From CAZPAN01 sp964428485 (GTDB lineage Bacteria; Actinomycetota; Coriobacteriia; Coriobacteriales; CADBOM01), in NCBI GenBank assembly GCA_964428485.1, contig CAYRYP010000016.1, positions 1 through 22,390 on the forward strand: a stretch of 22,390 bases of DNA. The letters are read 5' to 3'. A model generated the notes under the pieces. That model searched no databases, was not told the origin of the DNA, and was given only the letters and a program-made list of their open reading frames with translations. Within the stretch, counting starts at the first letter, position 1; every line of letters starts with the position of its first letter. The position numbers were made by a program, and so were the translations under genes. Positions 1-7,137 of this stretch are shown here, in pieces.

Positions 1-441
1 AGAAAGCATCTTATGAATGCGGTTTGACCTGCTTACCGCCTCATCAGAAGTGCATTCAGGGTAGGCACAACCACAGCCCACACCTACATCTACCTGTCGG
101 CGCAGTTCAGCTTCTACATTGCCCACAAGCGGTATGAAGTTGTCTCCCGACAGCGCCACGGCATCTTCAAGTGCGGCAAAGTTTCCCGCTGTTTTGTCAA
201 ACCAGTGCATATCACCGTTAAAGACCACAAGCGTATCGTCTGGTTCATCCTTCACCATGGCTTTTACGGCATCAAGGGCAAAAGGGTTTCCGTATAGACC
301 ACCCACCACATATAAGACACTACAGGAAAGCTGCGGGCTAGCAGCAAAGGCATCGGGAGGAATATGGTAGTCAATGGGACACACACGTCCCGCATCTTTA
401 AAAATCCGTCGCTTTTGGCCCGACACCGCACATGACGACAT
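1..441 (-). CDS. Metallophosphatase-like protein, partial (C-terminus off the left edge)
   Basis: Reading the minus strand from ATG at 441 gives 147 open codons to the window edge. An in-frame stop lies a short way upstream of this ATG, and a G-rich stretch (GCGGGGG) before it could serve as a ribosome site. The visible part holds, in order, GGLYGN (residues 47-52), NGDMHWFD (75-82), GNVEAE (107-112) and GCGCAYP (122-128). The spacing resembles the calcineurin-like phosphoesterase signature D-x-H / GD / GNHE. However, the first motif has Gly and Tyr where Asp and His normally bind metal, and GNHE is replaced by GNVE. It is therefore a divergent member whose catalysis cannot be assumed. It lies 43 bases behind the 485-991 gene on the same strand, so the two are probably co-transcribed. 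The fold family is likely; substrate and activity are unknown. Confidence 0.65.
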   Translation of the reverse strand, partial: MSSCAVSGQKRRIFKDAGRVCPIDYHIPPDAFAASPQLSCSVLYVVGGLYGNPFALDAVKAMVKDEPDDTLVVFNGDMHWFDKTAGNFAALEDAVALSGDNFIPLVGNVEAELRRQVDVGVGCGCAYPECTSDEAVSRSNRIHKMLS

Positions 442-484
442 TCTTGTCCCCCGCTCGTTTGCCTCTTCTCTTACTCAGAACGCC

Positions 485-991
485 TCAGCGGCGACGCTTC
501 TTTCCGCGCTTCCTGCTTCGCGAGGAAGAAGCCTCGTTCAAGCCGTAGTACTCCTTGATCTGGTGCTCAGTGTCCTTAAGCTCGGTGTCCAGACACGGGT
601 AGATCCGCACCTTGACATCCTTGCCGTTCTTGATGCTTCTGGCAAATCCATCGCTTCCATCTGAGGAGAGGTGCGTCTTGATCTGCGTGCATACCTTGGA
701 GCTATTGCCTATGAAGATCTTCTCAGCTTTCGGGCCATTCTCGCCATCGCTCGGGTTCACGAGGATCGCGAAGCATCCTGGCTGATCAAGGAACTTGTAC
801 CCAGCATGGGTCCTCCGCTTGCCTATCTGCCAGTTGTCGAGAAAGTACGTTGCGGAGATCGGTTGGTGCTCGAGCATGGTCTTCCGAAGCTTGTTGTGCT
901 TCTTGGTCTTGATGAACGCTGAAACGAAAGCCGCGGCCAATAAGCCAACCAGCACTGCAATATATGGAAGTACCAGCGGATCTTCGTTCAT
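485..991 (-). CDS. Membrane-anchored protein of unknown function (168 aa)
   Basis: I do not recognise a family. The N-terminus carries one hydrophobic segment (about residues 8-27) followed by a Lys/Arg-rich stretch, which predicts a single-pass anchor with the rest in the cytoplasm. The middle (about residues 40-130) is soluble and of mixed composition. The last dozen residues are almost all Arg, Lys and Ser, a tail that could bind nucleic acid or acidic surfaces. The start at 991 is supported by AGAGG six bases upstream. It is divergent from rpmB, and the metallophosphatase-like gene follows on the same strand after 43 bases. The open frame, ribosome site and sensible membrane pattern argue that it is real; no function can be assigned. 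Confidence 0.7.
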   Translation of the reverse strand: MNEDPLVLPYIAVLVGLLAAAFVSAFIKTKKHNKLRKTMLEHQPISATYFLDNWQIGKRRTHAGYKFLDQPGCFAILVNPSDGENGPKAEKIFIGNSSKVCTQIKTHLSSDGSDGFARSIKNGKDVKVRIYPCLDTELKDTEHQIKEYYGLNEASSSRSRKRGKKRRR

Positions 992-1087
992 TGTGTAACC
1001 TCTCGCGCCAAACGCATGACATCGGCTCCCAATTGTCGCACAACACGATGCCCAATTTCCAATGCGTCCGTAAATGTTTTCAGTTAG

Positions 1088-1103
1088 ATCCCAACGTTGG
1101 GAT
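1088..1103. repeat. Perfect 16-bp palindrome in the divergent intergenic region
   Basis: ATCCCAAC is followed directly by GTTGGGAT with no spacer. It sits about 97 bases upstream of the 991 start and 68 bases upstream of the rpmB -35 box. A dyad with no loop is more typical of a protein-binding operator than of an RNA terminator. Two further CCCAATT motifs occur nearby, at about 1029 and 1051. Which gene it would control, if any, is not clear. Confidence 0.45.
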
Positions 1104-1170
1104 ACACAAACAAAGCCGAAACTTATCGCACGCTAACGTCCGATCATTGACCGGTCGCACACGTCGGTCG

Positions 1171-1199
1171 TTGTACACGAGCTAATCCGGTGTTATATT
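1171..1199 (+). promoter_or_regulatory. Promoter for rpmB
   Basis: TTGTAC (1171-1176) and TATATT (1194-1199) are separated by 17 bases. TG at 1191-1192 gives an extended -10 element. Transcription would start near 1206, leaving a leader of about 60 bases before the rpmB ATG. Confidence 0.7.
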
Positions 1200-1266
1200 C
1201 GACAAGTTGCAAACAAAGGTTCTCGTTTTGCGTGAGCAGAAATCGAGTCTATTAGGAGTTCGGAAA

Positions 1267-1455
1267 ATGTCGAAGGTTTGCTCAATCTGCGGAAAACACC
1301 CGGTCGCCGGCAGGAACGTTAGCCATTCGCACCGAGTTACCAACCGTACTTTCAAGCCCAATATCCAGAAGGTCACCGTCAAGGTCAACGGCCATGTGAA
1401 AAAGGCCAATGTGTGCACCAGCTGCCTCAAGGCCGGAAAGGTCGAGCGCGCCTAG
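1267..1455 (+). CDS. rpmB: 50S ribosomal protein L28
   Basis: A 62-residue protein with the standard bacterial L28 layout: MSKVCSICGK at the N-terminus, a SHSHRVTNRTFKPN core and a basic C-terminal half. Cysteine pairs at residues 5/8 and 50/53 form the zinc ribbon of the 'C+' version of L28. It is a structural component of the large ribosomal subunit. The ATG at 1267 is chosen over an in-frame upstream start because AGGAG lies eight bases before it and the family begins at this Met. It has its own extended -10 promoter and an intrinsic terminator, so it is a single-gene transcript. Thiamine pyrophosphokinase, a neighbour of rpmB in Bacillus-type genomes, is found 5.7 kb further on in this window. 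Confidence 0.97.
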   Translation: MSKVCSICGKHPVAGRNVSHSHRVTNRTFKPNIQKVTVKVNGHVKKANVCTSCLKAGKVERA

Positions 1456-1489
1456 AAGGCACTGAGACCTATCCAAGGTTGGTTCTTTG

Positions 1490-1527
1490 ATCCCCGATCC
1501 CAGCACGGATTGGGGATTTCTTTTTTC
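1490..1527 (+). terminator. Intrinsic terminator of rpmB
   Basis: ATCCCCGATCC (1490-1500) pairs with GGATTGGGGAT (1507-1517) across a six-base loop with one wobble pair. The tract TTCTTTTTT follows immediately. It starts 34 bases after the rpmB stop codon. Confidence 0.88.
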
Positions 1528-1571
1528 GGGAGCGAGTCGCTACGACTCACCGGTTGGACGCCGAGATCCGA

Positions 1572-1612
1572 AAGGGGCTGAGTCGCATTCAAGAACAGCG
1601 ACCCAGCCCCTT
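1572..1612 (-). terminator. Stem-loop downstream of the ABC operon, possible terminator
   Basis: The 15-base arms 1572-1586 and 1598-1612 are complementary except at one position and enclose an 11-base loop. The structure lies 34 bases past the stop of the 1646-3589 gene, where a terminator for the minus-strand operon is expected. There is no clear T-run after the stem in either direction, so it may be an inefficient or factor-assisted terminator, or an RNA 3'-end stabiliser. Confidence 0.5.
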
Positions 1613-1645
1613 GAGAACTCCGGCTGAAATATCTCCGACAACCGC

Positions 1646-3589
1646 TTAAGAAGCGGCCTTTATTCCAGTGTAGAGGGTGTAGTACCTCCCCTGCTGGGCG
1701 ATCAGCTCGTCGTGGGTGCCACGCTCGATTATTCGACCATGGTCCATGACCATGATGCAGTCGGAGTCGCGGATGGTCGAGAGCCTGTGTGCGATCACGA
1801 AGCTAGTCCTGCCCTCCATCAGGGCGTCCATGCCCTTTTGCACCATGATCTCCGTTCGGGTGTCGATCGAGGATGTAGCCTCATCCAGCACTAACACCGG
1901 AGGATCGGCGACGGCAGCCCTAGCGATCGAGAGCAGCTGACGCTGACCTTGGCTCAGGTTGGTCCCGTTGCCCGTTATCACGGTATAGTAGCCCTCGGGA
2001 AGTTTTCTGATAAACGAGTCAGCGTTGGCCAGCTTGGCGGCCGCGATGCACTCCTCGTCGGTGGCCTCGAGTCTTCCGAATCTGATGTTATCCATGATAG
2101 TTCCGGAGAAGAGCCTGGTGTCCTGGAGTACCATGCCCAGACTCCTGCGCAGATCGGGCTTGCCAATCTCTTTGATGTCGATCCCGTCGTAGGTGATCGA
2201 GCCGTCCCAGATGTCGTAGAAGCGGTTGATGAGGTTGGAGATCGTGGTCTTGCCGGCACCCGTCTCCCCAACGAAGGCGATTTTCTGCCCAGGCTTGGCG
2301 AAAAGGGTTATGTCATAGAGCACCTGCTTATCGGGTGAGTAGCCGAAGTCCACGTGATCGAGGACGATGGAACCCTCCATACGCTTGAGCTGAGGCGCTC
2401 CCCCATCGTAGGACTCCTTCTTCCAGGCCCAGACACCGGTTCGCTCCTCGCATTCCTCCAACGTGCCATCAGCGGTCTCTCTAGCGCTGACGAGCCTCAC
2501 CTGCCCATCGTCCTCCTCGGGCTCCTGGTCCATGAGGTTGAAGATCCTCGCGGCACCGGCCATCGCCATGACGATCATGTTTAGCTGGGAGCTGACCTGG
2601 GTGATGGGCATAGTGAAGTTCCTGTTGAGAGTGAGGAACGCCACCAGGGTTCCGAGCGTGAGGCCGAAGTTACCCGACAGCGCGAGCACGGCTCCGAGTA
2701 TCGCGCAGAGCACGTAGCTGATGTTTCCTAGGTTGGCGTTAACGGGCATCGTGATGTTGGCGAACATGTTGGCCTTATAGGCACTGTTGCGGAGCTGGTC
2801 GTTGATCTTCTTGAAGTCGGCGATGGCGGTCTCCTCGTGGTTGAACACCTTGATGACCTTCTGTCCCTCGACCATCTCCTCGATGTAACCGTTGACCCTT
2901 CCAATGTCCATCTGCTGGTCGATAAAATGCTTGCCCGACCTACCAGCGATCTTGGTGGACACGAAGAGCATCACCATCACCATGACGAGCGAAAGCACGG
3001 TGAGCGGGATGTCCAGCACGATCATCGAGATCAGTGTGATGATGACGCTGACGGACGAGTTAATCAGCTGCGGAATGCTCATGGATATGAGCTGGCGCAA
3101 CGTGTCGACGTCGTTGGTGTAGACGGACATTATGTCGCCGTGGGAGTTGGTGTCGAAATACCCGATAGGCAGCGACTCCATCCTCTCAAACAACTGAAGT
3201 CTCATACGAAGCAGTGTTCCCTGACTCACATTAACCATGATCCTGGAGTAGCCATAGGAGCAGATGACGCCGAATATCAGGAATAGCGCAAGGTTTCTCA
3301 GCGCGTCTGCGAGCGGCTCAAAATCAGGGATCTCCTGCTGGGTGAGAGGGATGATGTAGTCGTCTATGAGTGTCTGCGCGAACAATGACATCGTCAGCAC
3401 CGAGAAGGCGCTCACCAAGATGCACACCAGAACGACTATGAGCGAGAGCTTGTAGTTTCGAATCATAACGCCCAGCACTCGCCCGAGCACCGACATCGCC
3501 TGTCTGCCGTTCATCTTGGGCTTAGACTCTCCCATGTCCTGGAAATCATCGACGTCTATGGCCTTACCAGCCTTGTTCATGGGTCTCAT
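1646..3589 (-). CDS. ABC exporter half-transporter, catalytic-Glu subunit (BmrD/TM288-like)
   Basis: A 647-residue half-transporter with six predicted membrane segments in the first ~340 residues (an exporter fold) and a C-terminal ATPase. The ATPase has GETGAGKTT (Walker A, near residue 443), LSQGQ (signature), VLVLDEATSSID (Walker B with the catalytic Glu, near 568) and an AHRLST switch His. The signature motif departs from LSGGQ. In heterodimeric exporters such as BmrCD and TM287/288 this deviant signature belongs to the degenerate site, and the partner encoded next door carries the matching defective Walker B. The gene starts at ATG within the ATGA overlap with the upstream gene, preceded by GGAGGT, so the two are translated in step. 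An insert of about 50 residues lies between the membrane domain and Walker A. The likely role is drug, lipid or peptide export; the substrate is unknown. Confidence 0.93.
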   Translation of the reverse strand: MRPMNKAGKAIDVDDFQDMGESKPKMNGRQAMSVLGRVLGVMIRNYKLSLIVVLVCILVSAFSVLTMSLFAQTLIDDYIIPLTQQEIPDFEPLADALRNLALFLIFGVICSYGYSRIMVNVSQGTLLRMRLQLFERMESLPIGYFDTNSHGDIMSVYTNDVDTLRQLISMSIPQLINSSVSVIITLISMIVLDIPLTVLSLVMVMVMLFVSTKIAGRSGKHFIDQQMDIGRVNGYIEEMVEGQKVIKVFNHEETAIADFKKINDQLRNSAYKANMFANITMPVNANLGNISYVLCAILGAVLALSGNFGLTLGTLVAFLTLNRNFTMPITQVSSQLNMIVMAMAGAARIFNLMDQEPEEDDGQVRLVSARETADGTLEECEERTGVWAWKKESYDGGAPQLKRMEGSIVLDHVDFGYSPDKQVLYDITLFAKPGQKIAFVGETGAGKTTISNLINRFYDIWDGSITYDGIDIKEIGKPDLRRSLGMVLQDTRLFSGTIMDNIRFGRLEATDEECIAAAKLANADSFIRKLPEGYYTVITGNGTNLSQGQRQLLSIARAAVADPPVLVLDEATSSIDTRTEIMVQKGMDALMEGRTSFVIAHRLSTIRDSDCIMVMDHGRIIERGTHDELIAQQGRYYTLYTGIKAAS

Positions 3590-5415
3590 CGGGCATCACC
3601 TCCCTCGGTGAAACCTGCGTCTGGAATATGATCGCTCTCAGGCTCGTCGAAGTCTCCACCGCTCTTCATCTGCATCTCGTAGATCTCCTGGTAGATGGTG
3701 TTGTTAGCAAGCAGCTCCTCGTGGGTGCCAATGCCGCTTATCCTGCCGTTGTCGAGCACAAGGATCCTGTCGGCATCCTGCACACTACTGATCCTTTGCG
3801 AGATGATCAGCTTGGTGGTATTGGGGATCCTAGTTGCAAACCCCTTTCGAATGCTCGCCTCAGTGGCAGTGTCAACCGCACTCGTCGAATCGTCGAGTAC
3901 CAGAATCTTGGGCTTCTTGAGAAGTGCCCTGGCAATGCAGAGCCTCTGCTTCTGGCCACCCGACAAGTTACTCCCGCCCTGTTCGACGTAGGTGTTGTAG
4001 CCGTTGGGGAAGCTCCTCACAAAGTTGTCGGCGCATGCGATCTCACAGGCCTCGACGCACTCCTCCTCGGTAGCGTCCTCGTTGCCCCACCTGAGGTTCT
4101 CGAGGATGGTTCCCGAGAAGAGCACATTGTTTTGAAGCACCACGGACACCCCGTCCCTAAGCAACTCAAGGTCGTATTCCCTGACATCCACTCCGCCTAC
4201 CTTAACGGAGCCGGAGTCGACATCGTAGAGCCGGCTGATAAGGCTGACCAGCGAGGACTTGCCCGATCCGGTGCCGCCCACAATACCGATGGTCTCGCCC
4301 GGGGAGATGGAGAGCGTTATGCCCTCGAGCACGGCCTCGCCGCCCGCCCTTTCGAGATCGGCCACATCACGGCGTTGCTCATCTTTCTTGTAGTAGGAAA
4401 ACGAGACGTTTTCGAACTCGATTGACCCGTTGGGGATCTCCATCACAGGATTTGCAGGGTTGGTGATGTCGGGCTTCTCGTTGAGCACCTCACTGATCCT
4501 CCTGGCGCTGGCTATGCTCATCGTGATCATCACAAAAACCATCGAAAGCATCATCAGTGACATCAAAGTGCTCATTAGATAGGAGAACATCGAGGTGAGC
4601 TCTCCGGTGGTAAGCGAGCCAAAGGTGATGAACTGCGCGCCCAGCCAAGAGATGGCGATCATCGAGGAGAAGATACCAAGCATCATGATGGGCTGGTTGA
4701 AAGCCAGCCTCCCCTCGGCCTTTACGAACAGCCTGTAGAGGTTAGTGGCCGCCTTGATGAACCTGGAATTCTCGTACTCCTCCCGCACGTACGATTTGAC
4801 TACGCGGATTCCTGAGATGTTCTCCTGTGTGTCAGCGTTGAGCTCATCGTATTTCTGGAAGACCTCCCGAAACACCGGGACTATCCTAGACATGAGCGTG
4901 AAGATGAGCGCTCCGATCACAACCAGCGCCACCAGAAACACCATTGACAGGTCCGGGCTGACCACGAATGCCATTGTCATCGAAGCGATCATCATGAACG
5001 GAGCTCGGATCGCTAATCTGACTAGCATCTGGAAGGCGTTCTGTATGTTAGTAACGTCGGTGGTCATCCTTGTGATGAGACCCGCCGTGGAGAACCTGTC
5101 GATATTGGAGAACGAGAAGGTCTGTACCGCCTCGAACTCCGCATCCCTGAGGTTGCGAGCAAAACCGGATGACGCATATGCTGCGAATACTCCGGCCAAT
5201 ACACCGAAAGCGAGACTCGCGAAGGCCAACACAAGCATGATTCCGCCATACATCAGGACGTTTCCCATATTACCCGCGCTGATGCCCTCGTCTATGAGAT
5301 ACGCGATAACAAACGGAATCGCCACCTCCATGATCACCTCGCACGCTGTGAACACAGGGGCAAGTATGGTTGCGACCTTGTACCGGCCTATGTGGCTTAT
5401 AAGGGTTCTCAGCAT
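3586..5415 (-). CDS. ABC exporter half-transporter, degenerate-site subunit (BmrC/TM287-like)
   Basis: A 609-residue exporter half with an N-terminal membrane domain (about residues 1-310) and a C-terminal ATPase. Visible motifs are GGTGSGKSS (Walker A, near residue 383), canonical LSGGQ, and LVLDDSTSAVD (Walker B, near 505). The catalytic Glu is Asp, and the switch His is Gln (ISQRISS). It would therefore supply a good signature but a poor hydrolytic site. This is the exact complement of the downstream subunit, and strong evidence for an obligate heterodimer with one working ATP site. The ATG overlaps the end of the MarR gene by seven bases and the stop overlaps the next ATG by four. The membrane domain starts at once after the Met, with no signal peptide. 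The operon is probably controlled by the MarR protein. Confidence 0.93.
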   Translation of the reverse strand: MLRTLISHIGRYKVATILAPVFTACEVIMEVAIPFVIAYLIDEGISAGNMGNVLMYGGIMLVLAFASLAFGVLAGVFAAYASSGFARNLRDAEFEAVQTFSFSNIDRFSTAGLITRMTTDVTNIQNAFQMLVRLAIRAPFMMIASMTMAFVVSPDLSMVFLVALVVIGALIFTLMSRIVPVFREVFQKYDELNADTQENISGIRVVKSYVREEYENSRFIKAATNLYRLFVKAEGRLAFNQPIMMLGIFSSMIAISWLGAQFITFGSLTTGELTSMFSYLMSTLMSLMMLSMVFVMITMSIASARRISEVLNEKPDITNPANPVMEIPNGSIEFENVSFSYYKKDEQRRDVADLERAGGEAVLEGITLSISPGETIGIVGGTGSGKSSLVSLISRLYDVDSGSVKVGGVDVREYDLELLRDGVSVVLQNNVLFSGTILENLRWGNEDATEEECVEACEIACADNFVRSFPNGYNTYVEQGGSNLSGGQKQRLCIARALLKKPKILVLDDSTSAVDTATEASIRKGFATRIPNTTKLIISQRISSVQDADRILVLDNGRISGIGTHEELLANNTIYQEIYEMQMKSGGDFDEPESDHIPDAGFTEGGDAR

Positions 5416-5933
5416 GGGACATCAGCCTCACAGACGTTGATGTAGACCCGTTTAAGTAAATCCAACAGCTCTTTCCTTTCGTACTCCGTGAAACCTACGG
5501 TCATTGCATGGTCCATTGTCGAGATGCCGTCTCTGACATACTCGCAGACCTGCTTGCCGCTTCTATTCATACTCACCAACTTGGCGCGCCTGTCGGCCGG
5601 ATTTTGACGAGTGGAGACAAATCCCTTCTCCTCTAATCTCGCGATGACGCCTGCCATCGAGGCCTGCGCTACACAGAAGTTCCTCTCGAGATCCTTGAAA
5701 CTGACATCATTATTCTTCCCTTTCTCATCTAGAAAGAGCAGCACGTGCGCTTGGGACAACGTGAGCCCGTAGCGATTCATCGACGTATTGCCTTTCTTGA
5801 AAAGCTCGTCGTTTATATGCTTCAGAGCGAGCCCGAGCGTCAGATTGGGCGTGTCGTTGCCCGAAGGAAACCCTCCATCGGCCCCCGCCTGCCCCACATC
5901 GTCTCTCGTTGCCGCGTTGAACGGATCTCTCAT
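5409..5933 (-). CDS. MarR-family transcriptional regulator
   Basis: A 174-residue winged-helix protein. After about 35 variable residues it has the MarR pattern: LSQAHVLLFL, a recognition region around AQASMAGVIARLEEKGFV, the wing motif NPADRRAKLVS, and a helical dimerisation tail. The start at 5933 is supported by AAAGGGGG six to eight bases upstream. It is the first gene of the exporter operon, and its TGA lies inside the start of the first ABC gene. MarR proteins usually repress their own operon and are released by a ligand, often a substrate of the linked pump. A promoter with an inverted repeat in its spacer lies 90 bases upstream. The family call is firm; autorepression is inferred from the layout. 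Confidence 0.92.
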   Translation of the reverse strand: MRDPFNAATRDDVGQAGADGGFPSGNDTPNLTLGLALKHINDELFKKGNTSMNRYGLTLSQAHVLLFLDEKGKNNDVSFKDLERNFCVAQASMAGVIARLEEKGFVSTRQNPADRRAKLVSMNRSGKQVCEYVRDGISTMDHAMTVGFTEYERKELLDLLKRVYINVCEADVPC

Positions 5934-6021
5934 TCGAAACCCCCTTTAATACGATTCGTTGTGAAGCGGACCGTCTGAACTTGCAAAGGCAAAAATGAAA
6001 GCCTGCTATCGTTTCTTTGCG

Positions 6022-6050
6022 ACTATATGCCGCACGCAGCAGCATATCAA
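6022..6050 (-). promoter_or_regulatory. Promoter of the MarR-ABC operon
   Basis: On the minus strand TTGATA (6050-6045) and TATAGT (6027-6022) are 17 bases apart, a near-consensus housekeeping promoter. Transcription would begin near 6014, giving a leader of about 80 bases before the MarR ATG. Confidence 0.65.
6025..6047. promoter_or_regulatory. Candidate MarR operator overlapping the promoter
   Basis: ATATGC (6025-6030) and GCATAT (6042-6047) form an inverted repeat with an 11-base centre. It spans the promoter spacer and touches both the -35 and -10 boxes. A repressor bound here would block RNA polymerase. Assigning it to the MarR protein is inference from position and symmetry. Confidence 0.45.
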
Positions 6051-6305
6051 CTGGATGCTGTCGTCATTCGATAAGCGGATAGCGCCCTCTCGCAAAAGAG
6101 CTTTCGAATCAACCATGGCCCAGATTGTGTGCACGAGGGAGGATCTACGACGCCGGATATAAAGCCTGCATGAAGCTGTCTTTGTGGTTTTGACGTGGTG
6201 CAAGCCCTAGATGCATTCGGACATGCAGCGGCAAGTGATATCTTTTATCTGTCCTTTCTGTCGCGGCTTCGTATGGCACCGCGTGGCGTCAATGGGGGTG
6301 AGTCC
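6051..6305. other. Intergenic stretch upstream of the EFR1 gene
   Basis: Together with 5934-6050 this makes a gap of about 370 bases between divergent starts. Apart from the MarR promoter/operator I see no convincing element. TATAAA at 6158-6163 lacks a well-placed -35 box. Open frames here (for example 6006-6203 on the minus strand) overlap the promoter and look random. Upstream in-frame starts of the EFR1 gene (GTG 6195, ATG 6273) fall in this stretch but lack ribosome sites. Confidence 0.4.
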
Positions 6306-7109
6306 TTGATCTTCTACTTCTCTGGAACCGGGAACTCACTCTACGTAGCCGAGAGGATCAGCGAGGTCTGTGGAGATAGACCGACAGACGTCTCTAAGCT
6401 CCTGAACGGGGGTTCGATGGAGTGTGTCCTGCGTCCCGGCGAAAGGTTGGGGTTCGTCTTCCCTGTGCACTGTTGGGGAACTCCCATGATGATCGACGAA
6501 TTCATCATGCGCATCGGGATTGGCGCAGTGGACGACTATGGCGAGAGGCGGCACGAGCTTAGGGGGATCTACGTCTTTGCCGTGATGACGTACGGCTCTG
6601 CCTTGGGCATCGCCCCGATGCAGATATTCCAGGAGCTGAGAAGGCGCGGGTTGCATCTGGACTACTGTGCCGCCGTGAAGATGCCCGACAGCTACGTGCT
6701 GGGGGCCGACGTCGGATCCGAGCAGAGAGTGGAGAGGATACTTCGGGAAGCCGATGAGAAGGTCGACTCAATCTGCACCGACATCATGTACCGCAAGCGC
6801 GGCCAGAACTTCAATAAACTCCACATCCCATTAGTGCCTGCCTACGCGAACAAAATCTTCAAGAAGTACTCGAGGCAAACAAGTGGGTTCCGAGCAGATG
6901 AAAAGTGTAGCTCCTGTGGGGTGTGCGAGAGGATTTGCCCGAGCCGCGCCATCTCCATCGGTGATAGTGGGAGACCTGTGTGGACCCAAGAGAGATGCGC
7001 TTTCTGCTTGGGGTGCATCAACAGATGTCCAGAACAGGCGATCCAAAACGGTCCTAGGACATCCTCCAGAAAACGCTACCACCACCCCATCCTAGATCTC
7101 GACGGCTAA
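6306..7109 (+). CDS. EFR1-type flavodoxin/ferredoxin fusion protein
   Basis: A protein with an N-terminal flavodoxin-like FMN domain and a C-terminal double-cluster ferredoxin. The FMN phosphate loop is FSGTGNS, right at the N-terminus (residues 5-11). The C-terminus has two [4Fe-4S] motifs: Cys 201/204/207/211 (CSSCGVCERICP) and Cys 231/234/237/241 (CAFCLGCINRCP). It probably passes electrons between a ferredoxin pool and an unknown partner in the cytoplasm. EFR1 proteins normally begin directly at the flavodoxin strand. TTG at 6306 puts the start there with GGGGGTG five bases upstream, so I prefer it over ATG 6273 or GTG 6195. The gene stands alone, divergent from the MarR operon and convergent with thiN. 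The redox partner cannot be told from context. Confidence 0.88.
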   Translation: MIFYFSGTGNSLYVAERISEVCGDRPTDVSKLLNGGSMECVLRPGERLGFVFPVHCWGTPMMIDEFIMRIGIGAVDDYGERRHELRGIYVFAVMTYGSALGIAPMQIFQELRRRGLHLDYCAAVKMPDSYVLGADVGSEQRVERILREADEKVDSICTDIMYRKRGQNFNKLHIPLVPAYANKIFKKYSRQTSGFRADEKCSSCGVCERICPSRAISIGDSGRPVWTQERCAFCLGCINRCPEQAIQNGPRTSSRKRYHHPILDLDG

Positions 7110-7124
7110 ATCGTCTCTCATTTA

Positions 7125-7136
7125 GAGCGCGCGCTC
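7125..7136. repeat. Perfect 12-bp GC-rich palindrome between convergent genes
   Basis: GAGCGCGCGCTC lies in the 28-base space between the EFR1 stop and the end of the thiN gene. It could form a small hairpin, but no T-run follows on either strand, so it is not called a terminator. Confidence 0.3.
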
Positions 7137-7137
7137 G

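Noticed and set aside
1534..1548. Small hairpin GAGTCG-CTA-CGACTC just after the rpmB terminator
   Set aside because: A short stem with no T-run, next to a stronger structure; no separate function can be supported.
3628..4425. 265-codon plus-strand frame opposite the ABC gene
   Set aside because: It is a shadow of the ATPase domain on the other strand.
6006..6203. 65-codon minus-strand frame upstream of the MarR gene
   Set aside because: It overlaps the promoter, has no ribosome site, and its protein resembles nothing I recognise.
7125..7136. GC palindrome as a terminator between the EFR1 gene and thiN
   Set aside because: There is no loop of normal size and no T-run on either strand; kept only as a repeat.
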